A stretch of DNA of 64,000 nucleotides from Ralstonia insidiosa (GTDB taxonomy: Bacteria; Pseudomonadota; Gammaproteobacteria; Burkholderiales; Burkholderiaceae). Every line of letters begins with the position of its first letter. Position 1 is the stretch's first letter. Shown here piece by piece: positions 1 to 9,000 of this stretch. The translations under genes were made by a program, and so were the position numbers. The notes below the pieces were generated by a model that ran no database searches, was not told the origin of the DNA, and worked only from the letters and a program-made list of their open reading frames with translations. The stretch lies in assembly GCF_008801405.1 (NCBI RefSeq), contig NZ_VZPV01000005.1, forward strand, positions 62,001 to 126,000, in the 5' to 3' direction.

Positions 1-539
1 CGGGTTTTGCCATTGGCTATCTGGCGCCCAAGTGGGTATTGAAGCAGCGCGCACAAGATCGCCGACGCCGTGTCGACGACGAGCTGCCCGCGATGGTCGA
101 CATGCTGCGCTTGCTTCAGGGGGTGGGCCTGTCGATCGACCAAAGCCTGCAGGTCATCGCCAACGAATTCCACAGCATGTTGCCTGTGCTGGCAGCTGAA
201 TTTGGCCGTGCCAACCAACAGTTCGCGTCGGGTCGCCCGCGTGAGCAGACGCTGATGCGCATCTCTCGCATGTTCGACAACGAAGATTTGAAGGGTTTGA
301 TCACGCTGCTCACGCAGGTCGACCGCTTTGGCGGCGCCGTGCAGGAGCCGCTGCGCCAGTTCGGCATGCGCTTGCAGGAGAACCGCCGTGCACGCATGAA
401 AGACCGCATCGGAAAACTGACTGTCAAGATGACCATGGTGATGGTGATCACGCTGCTCCCCTCGCTTCTGATCATTACTGCGGGGCCCGGCTTTATGGGT
501 GTGATGCGCAGCCTGACACATATCTCAGGAGGGGGGTGA
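1..539 (+). CDS. tadC: Flp/Tad pilus platform protein TadC (5' end outside window)
   Basis: C-terminal part of an inner-membrane GspF/T2SSF-family protein that forms the platform of the Tad (Flp) pilus machine together with TadB. The reading frame is open from the left edge (frame of base 3) and reads GFAIGYLAPKW before a TTG codon at 39, so the gene starts upstream and is truncated only by the window. The visible part has the T2SSF pattern: a cytoplasmic helical segment beginning DDELPAMVDMLRLLQGVG, then two closely spaced C-terminal hydrophobic helices (VTKMTMVMVITLLPSLL-like stretch and the ITAGPGFMGVM stretch). It is followed one base after its stop by the tadD-like gene, with the Shine-Dalgarno sequence for that gene lying inside its last codons. 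TadC rather than TadB is inferred from position immediately before tadD. Confidence 0.85.
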   Translation, partial: GFAIGYLAPKWVLKQRAQDRRRRVDDELPAMVDMLRLLQGVGLSIDQSLQVIANEFHSMLPVLAAEFGRANQQFASGRPREQTLMRISRMFDNEDLKGLITLLTQVDRFGGAVQEPLRQFGMRLQENRRARMKDRIGKLTVKMTMVMVITLLPSLLIITAGPGFMGVMRSLTHISGGG

Positions 540-540
540 G

Positions 541-1440
541 ATGAGGACAATCCAGATCGTGATGCGTACGGGCTCTGCCTGTGCGTTGGCCACACTGTCG
601 CTGCTGGCAGGGTGCGGTTCGATGGCCGGTTCCGACATGAGTCGCAGGGCCGAAGCTGATATCGAAATTGCTCGCCTGCGCCAGACCGAAGAGAAGGCGG
701 AAATCAGCAGTCCGGCAACGTATGTGTCGTTGATCCGCAAGATGCAGGAGCAGGGGCTGTATTACGCATCGCTGGCGCATATCGATGCTTATGAACAGCG
801 CTATGGCCGCGCTCCCGAAGTTTTGCTCATGCGCGCAGATGCCCTGCGCGAGACTGACCAGTCTGCGGCAGCCGAAGCCGGCTACCGCGCCGTGATTGCG
901 GCCACGTCCACCACGGGTGCGGGCACGCAGGGCGCGTTGCTGAATGCGGGCGCTTGGCGCGGGCTGGGCATCACCGCGGGCCAGCAGGGCAACTTTGCCG
1001 AAGCCGCACGCTGCTTGCAGGTGGCCGCTCGGGCAAATCCGACCGATGCCGGCACCGCAAGCGATTTCGGCTATGCGTTGATGCGCGCTGGCGAAGTCGA
1101 ACAAGCACGCGTGCCACTCATGCAAGCGCAGCAGATGTCCGGATCCAGCCCGAAGGTTGCCGGCAACTTGGTGATCTGGTTGGCTGCGAATGATCGCAAG
1201 GACGACGCGGCATCGCTGACCGCGCATGCGCAGCTAAGCCCGGCCGCCCGCAAGGCCATTGACGAAGACGTGACGCGCGTGAAGTCCGCTTGGCGTGATC
1301 GACGCCTGGCGCGTGAGAGAGCGCCGGTTGCACCGAGTGGCGCGCCGACGGTGGCAGCAGCAACGGCCCCACGCTCACCTACTGGCGCGCTTGCGCTGCA
1401 ACGCGGGCGCTTGCTCGACATGCTGGAGGTTACGCAATGA
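541..1440 (+). CDS. tadD: TadD-like tetratricopeptide lipoprotein of the Tad pilus
   Basis: Predicted outer-membrane-associated lipoprotein of 299 residues needed for Tad pilus assembly. The N-terminus has a hydrophobic signal and a lipobox LLAGC with the acceptor Cys at residue 25. The body holds degenerate tetratricopeptide repeats: a helical pair around residues 60-110 (YVSLIRKMQEQGLYYASLAHIDAYEQR) and further pairs around 120-215, including the ANPTDAGTASDFGYALMRAGE segment. The C-terminal 60 residues are Ala/Arg/Pro-rich and low in complexity. The ATG lies one base after the tadC stop and has a strong AGGAGGGGG ribosome-binding site; its 3' end overlaps the next gene by four bases, so translation is probably coupled throughout the locus. 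The TadD call rests on the TPR lipoprotein architecture plus position. Confidence 0.82.
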   Translation: MRTIQIVMRTGSACALATLSLLAGCGSMAGSDMSRRAEADIEIARLRQTEEKAEISSPATYVSLIRKMQEQGLYYASLAHIDAYEQRYGRAPEVLLMRADALRETDQSAAAEAGYRAVIAATSTTGAGTQGALLNAGAWRGLGITAGQQGNFAEAARCLQVAARANPTDAGTASDFGYALMRAGEVEQARVPLMQAQQMSGSSPKVAGNLVIWLAANDRKDDAASLTAHAQLSPAARKAIDEDVTRVKSAWRDRRLARERAPVAPSGAPTVAAATAPRSPTGALALQRGRLLDMLEVTQ

Positions 1441-1769
1441 TTCAACGCCTTTTCTCGATCGCTTGCATGGCAGCGTGGCTGGCGAGCGGCATGGCAGTCG
1501 CACAAGGTTTTAGTGGAACAAGCCCACAGCGCGCCGAGCCGGTGGAGTCCAAGGTTGACGGCCGTGTGAACGAGGCCACGCGCACCCTGCTCAAGGCACA
1601 GCGCGAGGGGACCTATGCCGGTGAGCTGGTGCCCTTGCGCGGCGAAGAGGCGGCACTGGCATACCAGCGCTATCTCGAAACGTTCAGCAGACCGATGCCG
1701 GGCATGTCGCAAGCGCAGTCCGGAGGGCGGTCCTCCACGGGCAATGCGGCACAGTCGTCGGCCCGCTGA
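1437..1769 (+). CDS. DUF3613 small secreted protein of the Tad locus
   Basis: Small 110-residue exported protein. Residues 1-23 form a clear Sec signal peptide ending in AVAQ. The mature part contains the DUF3613 core: a conserved run around residues 40-80 (VNEATRTLLKAQREGTYAG, then LAYQRYLETFSRP), which I recognise from Tad clusters of Ralstonia and Burkholderia, where a DUF3613 gene regularly sits between tadD and tadG. No biochemical role is known to me. The ATG overlaps the tadD stop by four bases (ATGA). The C-terminus is Gly/Ser-rich and probably disordered. Function is therefore only assigned by locus: an accessory periplasmic factor of the pilus. Confidence 0.75.
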   Translation: MIQRLFSIACMAAWLASGMAVAQGFSGTSPQRAEPVESKVDGRVNEATRTLLKAQREGTYAGELVPLRGEEAALAYQRYLETFSRPMPGMSQAQSGGRSSTGNAAQSSAR

Positions 1770-1778
1770 GTTGGCATC

Positions 1779-3530
1779 GTGAATCGGCGCGCTCTCCCTC
1801 TTCGTGATTCCGCCGCGTTGCACCGCCATGCGCGCGGTGCCATCAGTGTGCTCACGGCTTCCTTTGTGGCCACCATTGGGCTGGCGGTGCTGGTGTCGAT
1901 CGATATCGGCAACCTGTTTTACTCGCAGCGGGCGTTGCAGCGTTCGGCGGATCTTGCGGCTACGGCGGCTGCGCAGCGGTTGGACTTGTTCTACAACTCG
2001 CCCCCTCCCGCGCAGCTTGCGGTGCAGCAGAATGGACTGACAGTCGACAACACCAACGTCACACTGACAACGGTGCCGGGGGTGTGGGATGCCAGCACCG
2101 GAACGGCGCCGACGTACTTCACTGCGCAAGCCGCTGTCGATGGCAACACCAATGCTGCGCAGGTGACAGTCACGCAGAAAGTGCCGTACTTCTTCCTCGT
2201 CGGAAATAGGCAGTTGCAGGCCACCGCAATCGCAAAGAACACGTCCATCGTGTCGTTCTCACTCGGCTCTGGGTTGGTGTCCATCAACAACGGATTGCTG
2301 AATCAGTTGCTCGGGTATTTGCTGCACACCAACCTCAACCTCGACGCTGTCTCGTATCAAGGACTGGCCACCACCAACATCCGCCTCGCGGATCTGGCCG
2401 TGGCGCTCGGCGCGGGGTCCATGCAGCAGTTGCTGGCGCTGTCGCCCAATCTGGGGACGTTCTTCAATGCGGTCATTTCCGTTGCATCGCAATCCGGGCT
2501 GGCGGGTGTGTCAGTGGGCGGGGCAGGGGCCAGCAACACGCTGTCGTTTGGCAACGACTTGAATTTGCCGATCAACATTGGCGATGGCGGCGCCAGTTCT
2601 CCTGGGCTGCTCTCGGTGCTTGCGCTTGCTGGCAACGAGCAGGCTGCTCTCGACGCCACGGTCAATGTGCTGGACTTGCTGACAACCGCTGCGCAGATTG
2701 CCAACAGCAAATCGGCGGTGAACGTGGCGCCCGTCACGTTGAATCTCGTTGGGTTGGGGGCTGTCACGTTGTCGCTGAAGATCATCGAGCCGCCTGCCAT
2801 CGCTGTTGGGCCGCCTGGGCAGTTTCTTTCCGGGCCGAATGCCGGGCAATGGAAGACGCAGGCGCGGACGGCGCAGGTGCGGTTGGGATTGAAGGTCGTG
2901 GTCGGCGTTCCAAACCTGCTCGCCGTCACACTTCCGATCGGACTCACGGTAGCGAGTGCGCAAGGGCACGCGAAATCGACAAGCTGTACCGTTCCCCGAT
3001 CCAACTCGACCGCCACGATTTCTGCCCAGCCGCAACCCGTGGGGTTGTGTATTGCGGCTAATGCGGATACCTCGGTCAATAGCACGATGGACTGCGCCTC
3101 TGCCGCACCCGCACCAGCTGTGAATTTGAGCCTGGCGGGGCTCGGGCTCGTTGGCGTAGGGTTGAAGGCCAACGTGTCGCAGGCGCCAAACACAGGCTGG
3201 GGCGACGAAACCATCGCGGCAACGCAGATTGGACAAAACCCGCAAACCGATACGAGCGGAAACTCACCCCCGCGCGTAGCAACGCAGAGCCTGTTTGGCT
3301 CCATCCTGAACAGCAACCTGAATCAGTTGACTGCAACTGCAACCATTCTTGGGATCACTGTGGATGTCACCGCAATAGCCATGCCTTTGTTGGCGCCGAC
3401 GTTATCGGTTGTGGGGCAAACACTGGATGGTGTGCTCAGTCCCCTGCTTGAACTCCTCGGTATCCAACTCGGCTATGCCGACATCAAACTCCTCTCGCTC
3501 GACTGCGATTCCGTCGAGCTGGTTTTCTGA
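1779..3530 (+). CDS. tadG: TadG-like pilus assembly protein (minor pilin-like)
   Basis: A 583-residue envelope protein with one N-terminal membrane anchor. The start is a GTG ten bases after the previous stop. Residues 13-60 carry the TadE/TadG-type N-terminal pattern: HARGAISVLTASFVATIGLA, a hydrophobic helix, then DIGNLFYSQRALQRSADLAATAAAQ, in which the Q-R-A-D-AA-A-A motif is the hallmark of Flp-locus TadG proteins. The remaining 520 residues form a long predicted beta-rich extracytoplasmic domain with many Asn, Thr, Gly and Leu repeats and a Cys pair near 405/424. The coding sequence is visibly richer in T at third positions than its neighbours (many ttg, gtt, ggg codons), which may mean recent divergence or exchange. 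TadG proteins are thought to take part in pilus anchoring or assembly; the exact role here is not determinable. Confidence 0.75.
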   Translation: MNRRALPLRDSAALHRHARGAISVLTASFVATIGLAVLVSIDIGNLFYSQRALQRSADLAATAAAQRLDLFYNSPPPAQLAVQQNGLTVDNTNVTLTTVPGVWDASTGTAPTYFTAQAAVDGNTNAAQVTVTQKVPYFFLVGNRQLQATAIAKNTSIVSFSLGSGLVSINNGLLNQLLGYLLHTNLNLDAVSYQGLATTNIRLADLAVALGAGSMQQLLALSPNLGTFFNAVISVASQSGLAGVSVGGAGASNTLSFGNDLNLPINIGDGGASSPGLLSVLALAGNEQAALDATVNVLDLLTTAAQIANSKSAVNVAPVTLNLVGLGAVTLSLKIIEPPAIAVGPPGQFLSGPNAGQWKTQARTAQVRLGLKVVVGVPNLLAVTLPIGLTVASAQGHAKSTSCTVPRSNSTATISAQPQPVGLCIAANADTSVNSTMDCASAAPAPAVNLSLAGLGLVGVGLKANVSQAPNTGWGDETIAATQIGQNPQTDTSGNSPPRVATQSLFGSILNSNLNQLTATATILGITVDVTAIAMPLLAPTLSVVGQTLDGVLSPLLELLGIQLGYADIKLLSLDCDSVELVF

Positions 3531-3545
3531 CATGGAAGCGACGAC

Positions 3546-4955
3546 ATGAAAACCGATCGCTGGGCGTACGAAACGCTCGATATCTTTGTCTGGGAAGGGC
3601 GCTACGACATTGCCGATCGTGTGGCGCGCTTCATGGCGCCGTTTGGTGCGGAGGTGATCCGTGCCGGCGGTATCGACTTCCAGCCGGCTGAGCCACGCGC
3701 CAAGCCTAGCGTCGCCATCATCAGTGCGTCGGTGGTGGAAAGCGGCGGCTTTACCGTGCTGGATTGGCAAGCCGCGCAGGGCATGCCGGTGATCTGGGTG
3801 GCGGCGGATACGCAGCACGATTCGAGCCGCTTCCCGCCCGAATACACCTACGTGCTTGGGCCGGATTTCGGCGCCACCGAGCTGCGCGCACAGATCAGCA
3901 AGGTCTTGCCGTCGATGTCGTCGGCGCAGGATCAGGCGCCCGACCAGAGCGATCTCGTTGCGGCATCGCCGGCCATGCACGGGCTGCTGGAGCAGGTCGA
4001 CACTTTTGCCGACTGCGACAGCAACGTCATGCTCTACGGCGAGACTGGCGCCGGCAAGGAGCGCATCGCCCGCCTGCTGCACGACAAGAACCGGATGTAC
4101 GGCAAAGGCCCGTTCGTGGCGGTCAACTGCGGCGCCATTCCCGATGGGCTGTTCGAATCGCAGTTCTTTGGCCACGCCAAGGGCGCATTCACGGGGGCCA
4201 TGTATGCACACCGTGGGTATTTCGAGCAGGCCAACGGCGGCACGCTGTTCCTCGATGAACTGGGCGACCTGCCGCTGTATCAGCAGGTGAAGCTGCTGCG
4301 TGTGCTGGAAGACAGCGAGTGCACGCGGCTGGGCTCGACCGTGCCCGTCAAGCTGGATTTCCGCCTGGTGGCGGCCACCAACAAGAACCTGCGTGAGATG
4401 GTCGCCAGAGGGCAGTTCCGGGCAGACCTGTACTTCCGCCTGGCTGTGATTGAGCTGCGGATCCCCAGCCTGGAGCAGCGCGGCCCAGACGACAAGGTGG
4501 CGCTGCTGCTGTCTTTCCTGCGGCATTTGCTGGGCGACAAAACCTACGAGAGCATGCCGCCGGTGCCGGAGTGGGTGAGGGCATCGGTCGGTCGTGCGTA
4601 CTTTGCCGGCAATGTGCGTGAGCTGCGCAACCTGGCCGAACGTCTCGGTATCACCCTGCGCCAGTTCGGTCGCTGGGACGAGGCCCGCATCCTGCCCTTG
4701 TTTGCCGGCCTCCAGCGCGACGCCTTCGAGCGCGAGACCAACGGCGGCAACGGTGGCAATGGCCATGACCGCAGTGGTGGCAACGGAAGTGGCGGCGATG
4801 AGGAACGCCGCCGCATCCTGGCCGCGCTGGACGCCAACAACTGGCGCCGCCAGGACACCGCCGCCACCTTGGGCATCAGCCGCAAGGTGTTGTGGGAAAA
4901 GATGCGCAAATACCAGATCGCTGACGGCGAAGCTGAGTTGCGCGAGATGGAGTGA
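3546..4955 (+). CDS. Sigma-54-dependent Fis-family activator in the Tad locus
   Basis: A 469-residue bacterial enhancer-binding protein. Residues about 10-125 look like a receiver-type alpha/beta domain, but the strand that should end in the phospho-acceptor Asp reads PSVAIISASVVES, with no Asp, so it is probably a degenerate receiver. Residues 140-390 are a complete AAA+ domain: Walker A GETGAGKE, the sigma-54 contact loop GAFTGA, Walker B GGTLFLDELGD and the arginine-finger region. A Gly/Asn-rich linker (about residues 398-420) follows, then a Fis-type helix-turn-helix at the C-terminus (NNWRRQDTAATLGISRKVLWEKM). It is co-oriented with the tad genes with a 15-base gap, so it is the likely local regulator, but its target promoters cannot be seen in the window. 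DNA binding and sigma-54 dependence follow from family knowledge. Confidence 0.85.
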   Translation: MKTDRWAYETLDIFVWEGRYDIADRVARFMAPFGAEVIRAGGIDFQPAEPRAKPSVAIISASVVESGGFTVLDWQAAQGMPVIWVAADTQHDSSRFPPEYTYVLGPDFGATELRAQISKVLPSMSSAQDQAPDQSDLVAASPAMHGLLEQVDTFADCDSNVMLYGETGAGKERIARLLHDKNRMYGKGPFVAVNCGAIPDGLFESQFFGHAKGAFTGAMYAHRGYFEQANGGTLFLDELGDLPLYQQVKLLRVLEDSECTRLGSTVPVKLDFRLVAATNKNLREMVARGQFRADLYFRLAVIELRIPSLEQRGPDDKVALLLSFLRHLLGDKTYESMPPVPEWVRASVGRAYFAGNVRELRNLAERLGITLRQFGRWDEARILPLFAGLQRDAFERETNGGNGGNGHDRSGGNGSGGDEERRRILAALDANNWRRQDTAATLGISRKVLWEKMRKYQIADGEAELREME

Positions 4956-5062
4956 CGCCATACAACACCCTCCCACCCGACGGGACCCCCGGCACGCCAC
5001 TCGGGCAGCGGATCGCGTATAGTTTTCGGCTGCAACACCTGCGCAGAATCCACAGGGTCGAG

Positions 5063-5863
5063 ATGACAACAAGAAAACAGTCAGGGAAAGCGTCGCAACA
5101 GGCGTTTCAGAGGGGATTGGCCATCGCGGCCGCGGTGGCAGTCATGGTGGGCGGTACCGCCTGCACATCTGCCGTGGCGCAGAGCCCGGCTGCAGCACCC
5201 ACCGCCATCGCACCGATTGCCGCAGCCGCGCCGGTGCCGGCACTGACCGCCACCGTTGGCCAGACCACCGCAACGGCTGCCACCAGCACGCCTGCAGCCA
5301 GCAACAGCACCGCCCGTGCCGAGAGCCCGGCCAGCAATGGAGCCGGCAACAGCACCGTGCTGGATCTGCAGCGCCGCATGCAGGCTCACGAGTTGTCGGA
5401 GCTGCGCACGACCTACAACGGCGCCTACGGCGCCAGCCTGCTGTTTGCCCAAAGCGACCTGACGTATTACGTGACGCTGTTCCAGCAGAAAGACCTCTGG
5501 CGCGTCATCAAGACCACCAACGAAGCCGCTGCAGAGCGCCTCTACAGCGACTTCGCCAAGCAGACGCGCACGATGGCCGATCTGGAGCTGCAGCGCATTC
5601 GCCTGGAAGCCCAGAAGGAGCGCTCCGAGCGCCAGATTGCAGCGCAGGAAGAAAAGCTGCGCGGCCTGAAGACTGACCTGGACATCCAGCGCCAGCAGCA
5701 GGCCCAGGCGCAGGAGCGCCAGAAGGTTGCCCGCTCCGAGGCCGACACGCTGGATGTGGAGCGCCGCGCCGCCCGCGCCCGCGTGGACGAACTGCAGCGC
5801 CAGATCCGCGCACTGGAAGCGCAGGTCAACGCGCCGTTCAACGCGTCGCAGCGCAATCGCTGA
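5063..5863 (+). CDS. DUF2968 exported coiled-coil protein
   Basis: Exported 266-residue protein of the DUF2968 family, which is common in Ralstonia and Burkholderia and has no known function. I place the start at the ATG giving MTTRKQSGK, because the longer frame overlaps the preceding gene and precedes a region with no signal sequence. Residues 16-41 form a signal peptide with a Cys (GTAC) that could be a lipobox, or cleavage may follow AVAQ. Residues 42-95 are a low-complexity Ala/Thr/Pro linker. The conserved core begins at LDLQRRMQAHELSELRTTYNG and contains LLFAQSDLTYYVTLFQQKDLWRVIKT, followed by about 110 residues of heptad-like coiled coil rich in Gln, Arg, Glu and Leu. A hairpin terminator lies directly downstream, so this gene closes the transcription unit. 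Confidence 0.75.
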   Translation: MTTRKQSGKASQQAFQRGLAIAAAVAVMVGGTACTSAVAQSPAAAPTAIAPIAAAAPVPALTATVGQTTATAATSTPAASNSTARAESPASNGAGNSTVLDLQRRMQAHELSELRTTYNGAYGASLLFAQSDLTYYVTLFQQKDLWRVIKTTNEAAAERLYSDFAKQTRTMADLELQRIRLEAQKERSERQIAAQEEKLRGLKTDLDIQRQQQAQAQERQKVARSEADTLDVERRAARARVDELQRQIRALEAQVNAPFNASQRNR

Positions 5864-5885
5864 TCACCACATCGCAGTACCCCAG

Positions 5886-5920
5886 ATCGGGCGGCCCACG
5901 GGTCGCCCGATGCGCTTTTA
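5886..5920 (+). terminator. Intrinsic terminator after the DUF2968 gene
   Basis: Perfect eight-base arms ATCGGGCG and CGCCCGAT enclose a short partly paired loop, followed by GCGCTTTTA. It lies 22 bases after the stop codon and ends the Tad-side transcription unit. Confidence 0.6.
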
Positions 5921-5931
5921 GGGGGCGGCAT

Positions 5932-5954
5932 TCAAACACGGCGATGGCGTTTGA
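5932..5954. promoter_or_regulatory. Dyad upstream of the P450-reductase gene
   Basis: Inverted repeat TCAAAC ... GTTTGA with an 11-base centre, located 58-80 bases upstream of the fused P450 start codon. Its size suits a dimeric repressor. No regulator gene is adjacent on that side, so the binding protein is unknown. Confidence 0.35.
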
Positions 5955-6011
5955 TACTGCACCCGGCGGCGCGTACATTGGCACACAACCCATTTTCGCA
6001 GTCGACCGCGC

Positions 6012-9000
6012 ATGCGCTCTGCCTCTGAGTTGCCCTCCAACGCCTCCTCCGCAGCGGCGGAGCCCATCCCGCAGCCCAAGGGCCTGCCGTGGCTGGGCAA
6101 CCTGCTTCAACTACCCAAAGACCGCGTAGCCCAGACGTTTCTGGAGATCAGCCGGCAGTTTCCCCAGGGCCTGTATCAGCTCGACTTTGTCGGCCGCTGC
6201 GTCCCATTCGTCTATTCCGCCGACCTGGTGGCCGAGCTGTGCGATGAAACGCGCTTTCGCAAGCTGATCGGCCCGCCGCTGTCCTTCCTGCGGGCAGGCG
6301 CTGGCGACGGCCTCTTCACCGCACACCAGGACGAGCCCAACTGGGGCAAGGCCCACCGCATCCTGCTGCCGGCCTTCAGCCAACGCGCCATGAAGGGCTA
6401 CTTTGACGTGATGCTCGAAGTGGCCAACGCGCTGGCCGACAAATGGACGCGGCAAGGCCCCGACGCCGACATCTCCGTTGCCGACGACATGACGCGGCTC
6501 ACGCTCGACACCATCTCGCTGGCCGGCTTCGGATACCGCTTTGACTCGTTCAAGACGCCCGCGCTGCATCCATTCCTGGAAGCCATGGCGGGCGTGCTGT
6601 CCGAGGCGATGGGCAAGCTCACACGCTTGCCGTTCAAAGACCGGTTCATGCATGAGCACCATCGCCGCTTCGAGCAGGATGTGGCCGCCATGCATCAACT
6701 GGTGGACGAGGTGATCCGTAAGCGCCGCCACGCGCAGGATGGCGGCACGGGGGCAAGCGACCTGCTGGGGTTGATGCTCAATGCGCGCGATCCGGTGACG
6801 GACCTGCCGCTGGACGACACCAACATCCGCTTCCAGGTGATCACCTTCCTGATTGCCGGGCACGAAACCACCAGTGGGTTGCTGACGTTCGCGCTGTATA
6901 TGCTGCTGCGCCACCCGGCCGTGCTGGCGCAGGCGTATGCCGAGGTCGATCGCGTACTCCCGGGCGACACCGTGCCGCAGTACGCGCACCTGGCGCAGCT
7001 CGACGTGATCGAGCGCGTGCTGAAGGAAACGCTGCGCCTGTGGCCCACGGCCCCCAGCTTTGGCGTGGCGCCGTACGAAGACACGCGCATCGGTGGCCGC
7101 TACGCCATCCGGAAGGATCAGCGCGTGGTAACGCTACTGATGGCCTTGCACCGCGACCCCGCCGTGTGGGATCGCCCTGAAGTGTTCGACATCGACCGCT
7201 TCCTGCCCGAGAACGAAGCCCGTATCCACCCGCATGCCTACAAGCCCTTCGGCAATGGCGAGCGTGCGTGTATCGGCCGCCAGTTCGCGCTGACCGAAGC
7301 CAAGCTGGCGCTGGCCGTAATCCTGCAGCGTTTTGCGCTGTCAGATCCGCACGACTATGCGTTCCACATCAAGGAGACGCTGACGCTCAAACCGGACGGT
7401 TTCCGCCTGCGTGCGCGGCTGCGCAATGCGCGGGAGCGGCTGCTGGTGTCGATGCCGTCGCAGGCCAATGCGGCGGCGGATGCCGATACACAAACCACGC
7501 TGGCCGGCGGCGGAGAACCGATGCACGTGCTGTATGGCGGCAGCCTCGGCACATGCCAGGACATTGCCGAACAGATTGCCGCCACCGCGTCGCGTGCAGG
7601 CTTTGATGCCAAGGTCGCGCCGCTGGATGCCATTGCCGATGCGTTGCCGCAGCAGGGCACGCTCGTCGTCGTGGCGGCGACTTACAACGGCCGTGCGCCG
7701 GACAGCGCCCGCACGCTGGAAGGGCGCCTCGATTCGGCTGGTGCGCTGGTCCGGCAGGCGCCTGGCTTGCGCTATGCCGTGCTGGGTTGCGGCAACTCGC
7801 AGTGGCCGGCGTTCCAGGCGTTTCCCAAGCGGGTGGACGCCATGCTGGCCGCTGCGGGTGCACAGGCCGTCGTGCCGCGCGGTGAGGCCGACGGCAATGG
7901 CGGTTTCGATACGGCCGTCGATGCCTGGACGCGCAGTCTGTGGGCGGCCCTTGGCGCGCGGCAGGTGCAGGCCGACGCTGCCGCTGTCAGCGTGCAATAC
8001 CTAGCGCCGGATGCCGTGCGTGCCACCGTATTGCCGGCTGCCGCACGCAGCATGATGGTGCTCGCCAACGAAGAGCTCGTCAGCGATCCCACCGGCCTGT
8101 GGGATTTCACCCGTGAGGCGCCGCGTGGCCCGACGCGTCATCTGACCGTGCGGTTGCCCGAAGGCGTGACCTACGCCACTGGTGATCACCTCGCTGTCTA
8201 TCCGCGCAATGCCGATGACCGCGTCGAGGCGGCCATCGCCAGGCTAGGCCTGGAAGGCGAGGCGCTTGTCACGTTGACGGCGCAGCACGCCCACGTGCGG
8301 CACTTGCCGCTCAGCCAGCCCGTGACCGTGCGCCAACTGCTGCGCGACTTCGTCGAGTTGCAGGACACGGCCACCGCGCGTGACATCGCCGCATTGCATG
8401 CGATAACGCGCTGCCCGTTCACGCGCAGCCAGCTTGCCGTGTGGATCGACGGGGAGGCGGCAGCACAGCGTTTCGATCAGGACATCCAGGCTGCGCACCT
8501 GAGCGTGCTGGATCTGCTGATCCGCTTTCCCGCCATCGAGCTGACGCTGGAGGGCTTTCTCGCGCGTCTTGGGGCGATGCGGCCGCGCTTCTATTCGATT
8601 GCCTCATCGGCGCGTGTCTCGCCAGACGTGGCGGCGCTGACGGTGGGCACGGTGTCGGGGCCGGCGTGGTCGGGCGTCGGCACGTATCGCGGTACGGCGT
8701 CAAACTACCTGATGCATTTGCCGGCCGGCGCGGAGATCGCTGCCACCGTGCGGACGCCCAATCCGCCATTCGCGCCCGATGTGGATGCCAGCAAGCCGAT
8801 GGTGCTGATCTGCGCCGGCACGGGCATCGCGCCGTTCCGTGGCTTTCTGGAGGAGCGTGCCGCACAGCAGGCGGCAGGGGAGACCGTTGCGACATCGCTG
8901 CTGTGTTTTGGCTGCCGGCATCCTGAGCATGACTTCCTGTACCGCGATGCACTTCGCGCCTGGGAAGACGCCGGCGTGGTGCAGGTCTTGCCCGCGTACT

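Noticed and set aside
4951..5062. Longer start for the DUF2968 protein overlapping the sigma-54 activator
   Set aside because: It would put 37 extra residues before the signal peptide; the inner ATG fits better.
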